From positions 248,001 to 312,000 of the forward strand of contig NZ_JAFIQX010000001.1 in NCBI RefSeq assembly GCF_017356035.1: DNA of 64,000 bases, given 5' to 3'. The notes under the pieces are model-generated. The model searched no databases. It saw nothing but the letters and a program-made list of their open reading frames with translations, and had not been told where the DNA came from. Positions within the stretch are counted from its first letter, which is position 1. Each line of letters starts with the position of its first letter. The translations under genes were made by a program, and so were the position numbers. This DNA comes from Longitalea luteola (GTDB lineage: Bacteria; Bacteroidota; Bacteroidia; Chitinophagales; Chitinophagaceae). Shown piece after piece: positions 44,462 to 53,000 of the stretch.

Positions 44462-44637
44462 AATCAATAGACAATAGACAATAGGCAATAGACAATAGAC
44501 AATAAATGAATGGCAATAGGCAATATATAAGTGGGGGCGTAATATTAGTTATTAATACCAAAATGCGCGAGCCATTGACCATTCACCATTGACCATTCAC
44601 CATTGACCATTCACCATTGACCACCAAAAGCAGCATC
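44462..44637. repeat. Spacer with CAATAGACAATAGG and ATTGACCATTCACC repeats
   Basis: 44464-44525 repeats the word CAATAGACAATAGG; 44571-44625 repeats ATTGACCATTCACC. Both lie within a row of cofactor genes expected to be co-expressed. The same words occur at 39.4, 45.3, 58.2 and 60.9 kb. Confidence 0.88.
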
Positions 44638-45084
44638 ATGATCACAGAACGCAAGCCAAAAAACATATTCACCCAGGGACCAATTGCCCCTTCCTTTATT
44701 GCAGACAGCATCCAAAAGCATAATACCAAAACAAATATTGGCGGGCATAGTATATTCCTTGGACAGGTGCGGGCCGATGAGATCGATGGCCGAAAAGTGT
44801 CGGCGATAGAATATACGGCCTATGAAGAAATGGCTTTGGAAAAAATGCACGCGATCAGGGAAGCTATCTTTGCCAAATACCCGCTGGTTTGCATGCATGT
44901 GCATCACAGTCTGGGTAAGATAGCGGCCGGCGACATCTGCCTGTTTGTATTCACTTCCTCTGCGCATCGCAAGGCAGCCATCGATGCCTGTAACGAAGTG
45001 GTGGAAAGACTGAAAGCGGAGCTGCCAATTTGGGGAAAGGAGATCTTTGAGGATGAGAGTTATCAATGGAAGGAAAACAAATAA
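44638..45084 (+). CDS. moaE: Molybdopterin synthase catalytic subunit MoaE
   Basis: A ~148-residue large subunit of molybdopterin synthase, which converts cyclic pyranopterin monophosphate to molybdopterin using MoaD thiocarboxylate. Motifs are SIFLGQVRADEIDGRKVSAI, EYTAYEEMALEKMHAIREAI, HVHHSLGKIAAGDICLFVF, TSSAHRKAAIDACNEVVERL and PIWGKEIFEDESYQW, covering the usual length. I start at the ATG at 44638; an in-frame TTG at 44617 lies inside the upstream repeat and is less likely. Confidence 0.94.
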   Translation: MITERKPKNIFTQGPIAPSFIADSIQKHNTKTNIGGHSIFLGQVRADEIDGRKVSAIEYTAYEEMALEKMHAIREAIFAKYPLVCMHVHHSLGKIAAGDICLFVFTSSAHRKAAIDACNEVVERLKAELPIWGKEIFEDESYQWKENK

Positions 45085-45352
45085 CTAATTTGATAATGTG
45101 ATAATTTGATAATGTGATAATTTGATAATGTGATAATTTGATAATGTGATAATGGAATACAGAAATGCAATGTGGTAATTTGCTAATCCCGACTAAAGTC
45201 GGGACAAGTTGTGCTGATGTGATAAAGAGATAGTGGAAATTATTAGGTAAGCGGAAAATAGGAATGTTTAAATTGTGAACGTCTGCCGTCTCACGTCTGC
45301 CGTCTGCCCATTGACCATTGACCATTGACCATTTAAGAGAGACTAACCAAGA
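45085..45352. repeat. Spacer with 16-bp TTTGATAATGTGATAA tandem repeat and a REP-like palindrome
   Basis: 45088-45152 holds four copies of TTTGATAATGTGATAA. At 45187-45204 TCCCGACT-AA-AGTCGGGA is an 8-bp inverted repeat with a two-base centre. 45280-45330 holds GTCTGCCGTCTCACGTCTGC and ATTGACCATTGACCATT. No gene seen. Confidence 0.9.
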
Positions 45353-46264
45353 ATGATAAACATAACCCACAAAGTAAATAGTTTACGCCAGGCCATAGCC
45401 ACTGCAATTGTAAAAGTGTCCAAACAGGAAACCATCGACGCCATCCAGCAACGGAAAGTGCCCAAGGGCGACGTGTTCGAATTCAGCCGGGCGGCCGGAT
45501 TGCTTGCCATCAAAAAAACAAGTGATGTTATTCCCGATTGTCACCCGCTGCCCGTAGAATATGCCGGTATCACCCATACGATAGAAGGTCTGAACATCAC
45601 CATCACCGTAGAAGTACATACGATCTATAAGACCGGCGTAGAAGTTGAGGCCATGCACGGCGCCTCTGTAACGGCCCTGACGATGTACGATATGCTGAAA
45701 CCGATCGATAAAGAAATTGAGATCAGCACCATCAAACTCGTTAACAAAAAAGGCGGTAAAACCGATTTCAGGGAATCACTCACCGAAAGCCTGCGCTGCG
45801 CCGTGATCGTTTGCAGCGACAGCATTTCTGCCGGCGAAAAAGAGGACCGGGCCGGCAAGGTCATTCTGCAAAAATTAAAACAATACAATCTCGCTGCAGG
45901 TATCTACGACATCATCCCGGATGAAGTGGAGATCATTCAATCAAAACTAAAGCAGCTGGTAAGCGAACAGTACAACCTGGTACTGTTCACCGGCGGTACA
46001 GGTCTTTCTCCACGTGATGTAACACCCGAAGCTATTACGCCTTTGCTCGATCGCGCCATTCCCGGCATTATGGAAGCGGCCCGTCAGTACGGACAGCAAC
46101 GTACGCCTTACGCCATGTTATCGAGGGGTGTCGCAGGTTTTGTTCAAAATACGCTGGTGCTTACCCTGCCCGGTTCAACCAAAGGCTCCGAAGAGACCAT
46201 GGATGCGTTGTTTCCCTATATTATACATATTTTCAGAGTGGCAGAAGGGATGAGACATGATTAA
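45353..46264 (+). CDS. moaCB: Bifunctional MoaC-MoaB/MogA fusion (cyclic pyranopterin monophosphate synthase + molybdopterin adenylyltransferase-like)
   Basis: A 303-residue fusion. Residues 1-~150 are MoaC (VPKGDVFEFSRAAGLLAIKK, TSDVIPDCHPLPVEYAGITH, GVEVEAMHGASVTALTMYDM), which makes cyclic pyranopterin monophosphate from the MoaA product. Residues ~158-303 are MoaB/MogA (CAVIVCSDSISAGEKEDRAG, LVLFTGGTGLSPRDVTPEAI, MLSRGVAGFVQNTLVLTLPG), which adenylates molybdopterin before molybdate insertion by MoeA. The fusion couples an early and a late pathway step in one chain. Such MoaCB fusions exist in other bacteria; the order here completes the visible moa set. Confidence 0.93.
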   Translation: MINITHKVNSLRQAIATAIVKVSKQETIDAIQQRKVPKGDVFEFSRAAGLLAIKKTSDVIPDCHPLPVEYAGITHTIEGLNITITVEVHTIYKTGVEVEAMHGASVTALTMYDMLKPIDKEIEISTIKLVNKKGGKTDFRESLTESLRCAVIVCSDSISAGEKEDRAGKVILQKLKQYNLAAGIYDIIPDEVEIIQSKLKQLVSEQYNLVLFTGGTGLSPRDVTPEAITPLLDRAIPGIMEAARQYGQQRTPYAMLSRGVAGFVQNTLVLTLPGSTKGSEETMDALFPYIIHIFRVAEGMRHD

Positions 46265-46750
46265 GAAATTTCTGATTTCCTGATTTTGAGATTTCTTGAT
46301 TTATTTATTTGTCAGACTGCTGATCAATAGGCAAATCTCAAAATCTCAAAATCTCAAAATCTCAAAATCCCAAAATCCCGAAATGTCGCCATCTATAGAG
46401 ATTGCCCGTTCTTGAGGTTACTGAATGTCAGGATGCTTGCGTATAAGCAAATCTCAAAATCTCGAAATCTCAAAATCTCGAAATTCTTCAGAGTGCTGAG
46501 CAGAAAGCAAATCTCGAAATCTCGAAATCTCAAAATCTCGAAATTCTTCAGAGTGCTGAGCAGAAAGCAAATCTCGAAATCTCGAAATCTCAAAATCTCG
46601 AAATCAGCATGTTTGTTTTTCTGTAGAAAAAAGGCCACAATTTCACCTCCCAGGCAACATAACCTAAGCTGGCTGCCCCTCCATTCGTGGTATAGTATTT
46701 TGATACTTAATGCTATTCATCAAATACTATCCACTTAAAAACTATAGGTT
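46265..46750. repeat. Repeat spacer of AAATCTCGAAATCTC words with a 60-bp tandem unit
   Basis: 46320-46385 repeats CTCAAAAT. From 46446 to 46605 a 60-base unit (AAATCTCGAAATCTCGAAAT, CTCAAAATCTCGAAATTCTT, CAGAGTGCTGAGCAGAAAGC) is present two full times plus partial copies, with the two full copies nearly identical. Frames on both strands that run through it encode only the repeat (for example RFRDFEI on the minus strand) and are rejected as genes. Confidence 0.9.
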
Positions 46751-47434
46751 ATGCATACCAACCGTGACAAATTATTGAGCTCAGCCTCCTGCCAAAGGCT
46801 GGCTTCCGTAGTTGGAGGAATGATGCTGATCGGCAGTGCATTCAACAGAAATTCTTCCAGACGCGTGTTGAAAGCGGCAGTAGGCTGCTACCTCACGTAT
46901 AAGGGACTTGCCGGCAAACGTACATTCAACGAAATGTATCAATCCATCGAAAAGGTAGCCCATGGCCGCTCCCTCAACATAAGGGTATCGATGGTAGTCA
47001 ATAAACCCCGCGAAGAGGTGTACGCTGCATGGCGTAACCTGAGTAACCTGCCCTCCTTCATGAAACATCTGAAGCGGGTAGAAGAACAGGACGAATTGTA
47101 TTCAAACTGGGTAATGGAGCTGCCAGGCCATGTAGGTACCCTGCAATGGCATGCAGAGATCGTAAAAGAACGCTACGGTGAAATGATCGCGTGGCAAAGC
47201 CTTCCCGGTTCCTCAATAGATAATGCCGGTAAAGTAGGTTTCCGCGATTCATTGGGCGGACAAGGTACTACTGTCGATGTAGTGCTCACGTACCATGCGC
47301 CTTTGGGCAAAGCCGGTGAACAGGTGGCCAGGTTGTTTACACCGGTATTCAAAAGATTGATCGAAGAAGAAATAAGAGGATTTAAAGATTTCGTAGAAAC
47401 ACACGAAACGGTGCTAATTCCCAATAAGGTTTAA
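46751..47434 (+). CDS. SRPBCC-fold (polyketide cyclase/START-like) protein with N-terminal DUF2892-like membrane segment
   Basis: A 227-residue protein. Residues ~10-55 (QRLASVVGGMMLIGSAFNRN, then LKAAVGCYLTYKGLAG) resemble the glycine-rich DUF2892 membrane hairpin. Residues ~75-220 form a SRPBCC domain, starting IRVSMVVNKPREEVYAAWRN, LSNLPSFMKHLKRVEEQDEL, and ending in the typical DVVLTYHAPLGKAGEQVARL and EEIRGFKDFVETHE. Proteins of this architecture are common in stress-responsive and Bacteroidota genomes, but the ligand is unknown. It stands alone between repeat-rich spacers. Confidence 0.85.
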   Translation: MHTNRDKLLSSASCQRLASVVGGMMLIGSAFNRNSSRRVLKAAVGCYLTYKGLAGKRTFNEMYQSIEKVAHGRSLNIRVSMVVNKPREEVYAAWRNLSNLPSFMKHLKRVEEQDELYSNWVMELPGHVGTLQWHAEIVKERYGEMIAWQSLPGSSIDNAGKVGFRDSLGGQGTTVDVVLTYHAPLGKAGEQVARLFTPVFKRLIEEEIRGFKDFVETHETVLIPNKV

Positions 47435-47643
47435 ATATTATACGTTTCACGTTACATGTTTCAGGTTGCAGGGCATAAAGCAGTGATGTGTGATCTGAGG
47501 AAAAAGCCCTGTAACCTGTAACCTCGAAACAGTAACCCGATCATCGCGAGCTTCAACTGGTAACTGGTGACTGGTACCCCGCAACTGGTGACTGGTAACC
47601 GGTAACTGGAACCCGGCACCCGGTAACTGGTAACCGGTAACCA
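47435..47643. repeat. Spacer with GGTAACTGGTAACCGG repeats
   Basis: 47546-47640 repeats TAACTGGTGACTGGTAACC with CGG/TGG variants; 47446-47530 holds related text (CGTTTCACGTTACATGTTTC, CCTGTAACCTGTAACC). Same family as 43257-43302 and 61022-61175. It separates two convergent genes. Confidence 0.88.
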
Positions 47644-48141
47644 TTAATTAGGAACATATTCTCTCAGGTGCACCGATCCTTCAAAGAAACTGGTAAGGAT
47701 CAGGATATCTTCGGGCCCGCACAATTTCATTCCTTTGACATCATATACCGGCGCCAGCGCGGCAGCTGGTGCTGCCACCGGCAGCATATTGTGCAGGTTC
47801 TCCAGTAATTTTTTTTCACTCAGTGATTCGGAAGTAGCAGGTTGGATCTCTTGCGGCCAGATGTTCTCAAACACTTCCTCTTCATACGTTTTACCCGACA
47901 GGAAAAGAATAGGGATTAACTTATTATCCTGCCTGATGCGGTGAGCCAGCAACAGGTTGGTTTGCACCGACTGGTTGTTATCGAGTAATACCAGGTCGGG
48001 ATTTTTATCAGCATAATATTGCCAGGCTTCCGACGTATTGGAACAAAACCAGACCCGGTAACCAGCCTGCTGCAACACGCGTTTAACAAATAAGCCCAAA
48101 ACCAAATTATCCTCTGCCAGTAATATAGTAACCCCCTTCAT
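47644..48141 (-). CDS. Atypical response-regulator receiver-domain protein
   Basis: A ~165-residue single-domain receiver. TILLAEDNLVLGLFVKRVLQ gives the acidic pair, and NPDLVLLDNNQS the expected phospho-accepting Asp. PILFLSGKTYEE follows, where the conserved Thr/Ser is present. The conserved Lys-Pro of helix 5 is not where expected: the chain reads EIQPATSESLSEKKLLENLH. No output domain is present; ~40 extra residues (AAPAAALAPVYDVKGMKLCG) end the protein. It may be a divergent single-domain signalling protein. I start at the ATG at 48141 (MKGVTILL); a frame extension to 48159 adds six residues. No histidine kinase is adjacent. Confidence 0.75.
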   Translation of the reverse strand: MKGVTILLAEDNLVLGLFVKRVLQQAGYRVWFCSNTSEAWQYYADKNPDLVLLDNNQSVQTNLLLAHRIRQDNKLIPILFLSGKTYEEEVFENIWPQEIQPATSESLSEKKLLENLHNMLPVAAPAAALAPVYDVKGMKLCGPEDILILTSFFEGSVHLREYVPN

Positions 48142-48196
48142 AAAATGTATTAATGACAATTTCCTTGATTAATTGTGTTTACTAACAATTATTTTC

Positions 48197-48231
48197 ACTA
48201 CAGGTTGCCTTATTATAGGGAAACCTGTAGT
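48197..48231. terminator. Hairpin between PepSY-like and receiver genes
   Basis: ACTACAGGTT pairs perfectly with AACCTGTAGT over a 15-base loop. No strong T-run follows on the minus strand (AAAATAATTG), so termination after the gene at 48241 is possible but not certain. Confidence 0.4.
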
Positions 48232-48240
48232 TATGGATTG

Positions 48241-48795
48241 TTATTTAACATTACTATAGGAAATGTCCTTATAGAACGTCACAAGACCTTCCATATTTAC
48301 CTGCAGCACGATGGTTTTTTCATTGTTCACCAACTCTACAAAGTAATTATCCGCATCTTCAAACACATTGCCATATAACATCATGTCAGTGGCGTTGTAT
48401 TGGTTGTCATGAAACAGGAGAACAGACTGAAGTGTGTAGTTCCGGTAGCGCTTTTCTATTTCTCTTTGAGCTTTGGCCGGCAGATCGGTGAAGTGGGCGG
48501 AGATGGTACTGCCTATCAGCTTATGATTGTGATCATAAAATGCTTTCATGTCTTTTCCATTCATCGCAAAAGAAACTTCTTCATACCCCATCCGTTTCCA
48601 TTGTATATTGGTTGCATTGGGAAAATCAGTGAGAAAATGTTGTTCGGTGGTATAGGTGGGAGTGGCAGCAGCTTGTTCTTTGGCTATCTTATGGGTGGAA
48701 GGGAAAATAGGATCGTTGAGCGACAGGATCTCCTGCGAAAATGCTGTTGTGCCGGTTAATAATAACATACTGCCGATAATAATTATGTTCTTCAT
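48241..48795 (-). CDS. Secreted PepSY-like domain protein
   Basis: A 184-residue exported protein. The signal peptide is NIIIIGSMLLLTGTTAFSQ. The central pattern HFLTDFPNATNIQWKRMGYE, EVSFAMNGKDMKAFYDHNHK fits the Bacteroidota PepSY-like (BLIP-fold) family, whose proteins have 'F..dFp.a.nv.W' followed by 'v.F..nG....a.yd..g'. These are short periplasmic or outer-membrane-associated proteins of unknown function. It lies upstream of the receiver gene on the same strand with a 99-base gap. Confidence 0.72.
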   Translation of the reverse strand: MKNIIIIGSMLLLTGTTAFSQEILSLNDPIFPSTHKIAKEQAAATPTYTTEQHFLTDFPNATNIQWKRMGYEEVSFAMNGKDMKAFYDHNHKLIGSTISAHFTDLPAKAQREIEKRYRNYTLQSVLLFHDNQYNATDMMLYGNVFEDADNYFVELVNNEKTIVLQVNMEGLVTFYKDISYSNVK

Positions 48796-49001
48796 ACCTC
48801 TGTTTTAGTGTTAATTGTTTTTTAGCAACAGCGAAGGCGGGGCGTTTAGCAATAGACAATTGGTCTTGCTTAGCGGGAGCAATGGACAATAATCAGGCCG
48901 TTTATGTGCAGGAAACCATAAACGATGAACCAAAAACTATAAACGCTGGATAATTTAACGCAGATTTTCAATTAACACGAAACAAACACCGCATTTGAAA
49001 C

Positions 49002-49697
49002 CTATAAATGATCCAGGTGCGGCATCAGATGTTTACGCATCGCGTTGGGATATGCTTCGGCATTGTTACTGTATAATATTTTAACAAGGTCGGCATGGGT
49101 TACCGAACCTACGGAAGTATGATCGAGTTTTGATTCGTATTCTACTACATATTCAAACACCGGCATCAGAATGTCCTGGAAACGTTTCAGGGTCTCATTA
49201 CCGGCCATTTCATATAAGGTAGAGTGAAAATCAACTTCGCAGCGGATGCGTTCAATTTGTGTGGTGGCTTTGTGCTCGCGTTCTACAATGGCATCCAGTT
49301 TCTTTAGATGTTCTTCCGTTTTACGGCGGAATAAAAGATCGCCCAGACCCACTTCCAGCACAAGCCGCAATTCAAACAATTGCTTACGAACATTTTCATC
49401 CAGGATAGTGGGGTGAATGATCAGTTCCAGGCCCTTCATAACATCAGGCTGGGTGAGTATCATCCCTCTTTTCTTGCGCGATTCTATCATGCCCAGCATG
49501 CGCAAACGGCTCAGCGCTTCCCGCACCACGTTCCTGCTTACGCCCAATGCCTGGGCAATTTCAGTTTCCTTCGGAATAGGGTCACCGGGTTTTATGGAAC
49601 GTTTGATGATGTACTCGCGCAGGTGATTCTCCACCTGATCGGCCATCGTGGTATAGGCGATCGGCTTAAGTTTGAAAAGATCTTTGTCAATACTCAT
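49002..49697 (-). CDS. GntR/FadR-family transcriptional regulator, likely of the sialic acid locus
   Basis: A 231-residue regulator with an N-terminal winged HTH (YTTMADQVENHLREYIIKRS, IKPGDPIPKETEIAQALGVS, RNVVREALSRLRMLGMIESR) and a C-terminal FCD helical ligand domain (FELRLVLEVGLGDLLFRRK, CEVDFHSTLYEMAGNETLKR, ADLVKILYSNNAEAYPNAMR, KHLMPHLDHL), with the His residues that commonly hold metal in FCD proteins. It is divergent from the SusC gene of the sialic acid locus, and palindromes with TGTANTACA-like cores lie in front of both genes. By position it should sense sialic acid or a product, in the manner of NanR, but this is inference. Confidence 0.88.
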   Translation of the reverse strand: MSIDKDLFKLKPIAYTTMADQVENHLREYIIKRSIKPGDPIPKETEIAQALGVSRNVVREALSRLRMLGMIESRKKRGMILTQPDVMKGLELIIHPTILDENVRKQLFELRLVLEVGLGDLLFRRKTEEHLKKLDAIVEREHKATTQIERIRCEVDFHSTLYEMAGNETLKRFQDILMPVFEYVVEYESKLDHTSVGSVTHADLVKILYSNNAEAYPNAMRKHLMPHLDHL

Positions 49698-49727
49698 ACT
49701 ATCAAAAGTAACAAAAAGTTAGTTCAA

Positions 49728-49740
49728 TATGTAATACTTA
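49728..49740. promoter_or_regulatory. Imperfect GntR-type operator near the gntR start
   Basis: TATGTA-A-TACTTA differs by one base from the palindrome upstream of susC (TATGTA-G-TACATA). It lies 31 bases upstream of the gntR ATG, a place suited to autoregulation. Confidence 0.45.
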
Positions 49741-50003
49741 ATAGAAATTAGCGCTTTAGCTTGCCGCTTCGGTCGTATAAATGTAGTCAATCGATTGCGT
49801 AAACTTGCATTCGATGATTTTAAAAGATCCGACGGCAGCCTTGCAGCAATTCCCTCGCTCAACAGCTCTTACACATTTAACGTATTGAAAAACTGCAACC
49901 TATTGAGTGACGAAGGCGTAACCATAATTTCTTCTGCTGTGGAAGGCTCCAAAGCATGTACCATACAACCGGCACTTAATGCACAAATTCACCCGTAAAA
50001 ATA

Positions 50004-50034
50004 TTTGGTTTGAATTAGGATAGTTCTATATTTG
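50004..50034 (+). promoter_or_regulatory. Bacteroidota promoter of the sialic-acid susC operon
   Basis: TTTG (50004-50007) and TATATTTG (50027-50034) are separated by exactly 19 bases, matching TTTG-N19-TAnnTTTG for the primary sigma factor of Bacteroidota. The start site would be near 50040, giving a ~40-base leader before the susC ATG at 50082. Confidence 0.85.
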
Positions 50035-50036
50035 TA

Positions 50037-50051
50037 TTATGTAGTACATAA
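50037..50051. promoter_or_regulatory. Perfect palindromic operator over the susC transcription start
   Basis: TTATGTA-G-TACATAA is a perfect 7-bp inverted repeat around one base. Its core TGT-AGT-ACA resembles FadR/GntR operators (TGTnnnACA type). It overlaps the predicted transcription start, so binding of the adjacent GntR protein would block initiation. Confidence 0.65.
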
Positions 50052-50081
50052 CTACGTATTGAGAAACTAACGATAAGCCAT

Positions 50082-53000
50082 ATGAAAAAGATCCTCTTCT
50101 GGCTACTCACTGGTTGCTGGTTATTGATTAGTGCTATGGGTATTGCGCAAACCAATCCCATCGTTTCAGGTACCGTTACCACAACCTCCACAGCCGACAA
50201 GCTTTCGAATGTAACCGTTACTGTAAAAGGAACTAACCGGGCCGCTGTTACCGGCAACAACGGTCAGTTTCAGCTCAGGGTAAATTCATTGAACGACACC
50301 CTGGTATTTTCTTATATCGGCACCCAGCCAAAAGAAGTGGCTATCAATGGCCGGCAGGTGATCAATGTATCGCTGGAGGCTGAAGCCACTGCGCTTAGCG
50401 ATGTAGTGGTGGTCGGGTATATGACACAAACCCGTAATAAAACGGCAGCCGCCGTATCAAAGCTGGCGGCAGAAGAAATGGTTAACACCCCAAACCCGAA
50501 CCCGGTACAGGCGCTGCAGGGAAAACTGGCCGGGGTTTCGGTTCCTATTGTGAACGGACAACCGGGTTCAGGGGCCAATAATATTCTCATTCGCGGTGGT
50601 ACCAAACTCAATTCCTATGGTACCGGTTTGGGCACCAGCGGCGGCAGGGCCAACAGCAGTGTAGATAATTCAAATCCCCTCGTTGTGATAGATGGGGTGT
50701 TCAGGTCAATGAACGATATCAATCCAGACGATATTGAGTCGTTGCAGGTAATGAAAGATGCTGCTTCTACAGCTGCTTATGGAGCCCGCGGCGCTAATGG
50801 CGTAATTGTCATTAAGACCAGGTCAGGCAAGTTTGGTGCAAAGCCCGTGATCACCTTTAATTATCGCCGCAACTGGGAAACCCAGATGCGCGATTATGAT
50901 TATTTAAGTGCCAAAGATTATCTGATCCTGGCACGTACCACGGTTAAGAACACCCATGATCCCATCAATAAAGACAACCTGCTGAACGGCGAATTTTCCG
51001 CCGGTGCCAGGGTATTTACGCAAAAAGGCGAGTATAGCAACTCCATTAATTTAACCGCATTATACGACAATATTGTAGCGGTAGAAGGACAGGATTATGT
51101 GAACAATCTGCTCGCAAAAGGCTGGCAGGTGATAGATGATCCCGTAAACCCCGGCACCCGCTTGTTGTTTGCCGATAACAATTACCAGGATATGTTATGG
51201 AACACAGGGATCACCGACAACTACAATGCCAGTGTGAACGGGGGCGGCGAGAACGCGAATTACAATGTATCGCTGGGTTATGTGAACCAGGAAGGTATTT
51301 TTGTTGGAACCAACTACAAACGCTACAACGTATTGGGCAATTTTGGTTTCAAAGTGGCCAGGAACTTTAAACTCGATGCCCAGGTGAACTACCAGAATGT
51401 GATCCCGAACTACGTTGAGTCGTACCAGAACGACCTTGTGCGAGCTACACGTATTACGCCGCTGATCCGCATCTTCCGTGATGACGGTACGCCTGTGTTT
51501 GGGGAAGTGCAAACTACCCGCAACCGTTTTCATACATTGAAGTACGATGATGTGCGGGTAAATACCGAACGTATCATCTCCCGTTTGGCCGGAGATCTTA
51601 CCATTGCCAAAGGGTTGCATTTCAGACCTGCAGTTTCCTATATATTGGACGATAACAAGAACCGGTTGTTCCGCAAAGCGTTTCCCGGTTTACCACAGTT
51701 CTCTACCACCAGGCAAAAATTTGAGGCCATCCATGCCGAGCGCCAGTTGATGGTAGACCAGATCCTGCAGTACGATCGTTCTTTTGGCGATCATAACCTC
51801 AGCGTGCTGGCCGGTTTTAACTACACCCGCAAACAGTTGGATACGGCAAGACTGGGTTCTCAACGGGCTACCAACGATTACGTGTACACTATTGAAGAAC
51901 CTACCACAACCATCATAAACGGGCAAACCGTTCCCAACGTAACCGATCTGTACACGTCTATAACAGATCAACGGTCTGCCAGTTATTTTGCACAGTTTAA
52001 TTATGATTATGACAATAAGTACCTGATAAGCGGTTCGTTTCGCTATGATGGCTTTTCTTACTTTGCTCCCGGAAACAAATATGCTACTTTCCCTGCTTTA
52101 TCAGTGGGTTGGAACCTGCATAATGAATCATTCTGGCGCAGCAAATATATCAGTGCCTTAAAGCTACGGGCCAGTTGGGGTGCTTCGGGGTTGAACGATC
52201 TGGATCCGGGAGATACCTATGGTAGTTATGTGGGTACTTCCTATGGCCAAACTTCGGGCATCGTGCGCGATGGGCTGGCCAATCCGAACCTGAGATGGGA
52301 ATCAACCGAAACTACCGACCTGGCTATTGATGCCGCTTTTCTGCAGAACAGGATCACATTGACGGTAGATTATTATAATAAGCTCACCAAAAACAGGCTG
52401 GCTTCGAAGCCGTTGCCGCTGGAAGGGCCATTTACTGCCATCACCTATAACAATGGAACATTGCGGAACAGGGGCGTTGAAGTGGAACTCTCCGCCACTG
52501 TTTTAAAATACAGGGATTTTACATGGAAAACCAATTTCTCATTTGCATTGAACCGTACCATAGTTGTTGACCTGCCGGATAATGGCCGGGCCAAGAACCG
52601 CCAGAACGGTGGTACGGTGTATGACCCCGCTTCAAAGAGTGAAATCGAAGTAGGCGGTATTGCTGAAGGCGAGCGGCCTTACAGTTTGTATGCCTTTAAA
52701 GTAGAAGGCGTTTTTGCTACCGACGAAGAAGCAGCTGCCTGGGGTAAGACCGACCTGATGGCTTCTCCCCGTGGTCAGACCGTGGGTAAAAGAGCCGGTG
52801 ATTATATCTGGGCCGATCTGAATGACGACAACATCATCGACAACCGCGACATGGTGTTCATGGGTTTCCGGGCGCCTGACAAGATCGGTGGTATGCAAAA
52901 TACTTTCACTTATAAAAGGCTTACCCTGCGTTTTACTATGGATTATGCCCTGGGGCATGTGATCAGCAATGGCGCATTGGCCCGGTCGTTAGGACAGGGC

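Larger units (their letters stand above)
49698..50081. other. Divergent regulatory region gntR / sialic-acid susC
   Basis: This 384-base spacer holds the susC promoter and the two palindromes listed below. A 67-codon plus-strand frame at 49795-49998 has no family signal and no ribosome site and is not supported as a gene. Confidence 0.6.

Noticed and set aside
46393-46738. Protein-coding frames on both strands through the AAATCTC repeats
   Set aside because: Translation is a direct copy of the DNA repeat on either strand, with no family signal or ribosome site.
49795-49998. 67-codon plus-strand gene in the gntR-susC spacer
   Set aside because: No family motif, no ribosome site, and it ends just before the susC promoter.
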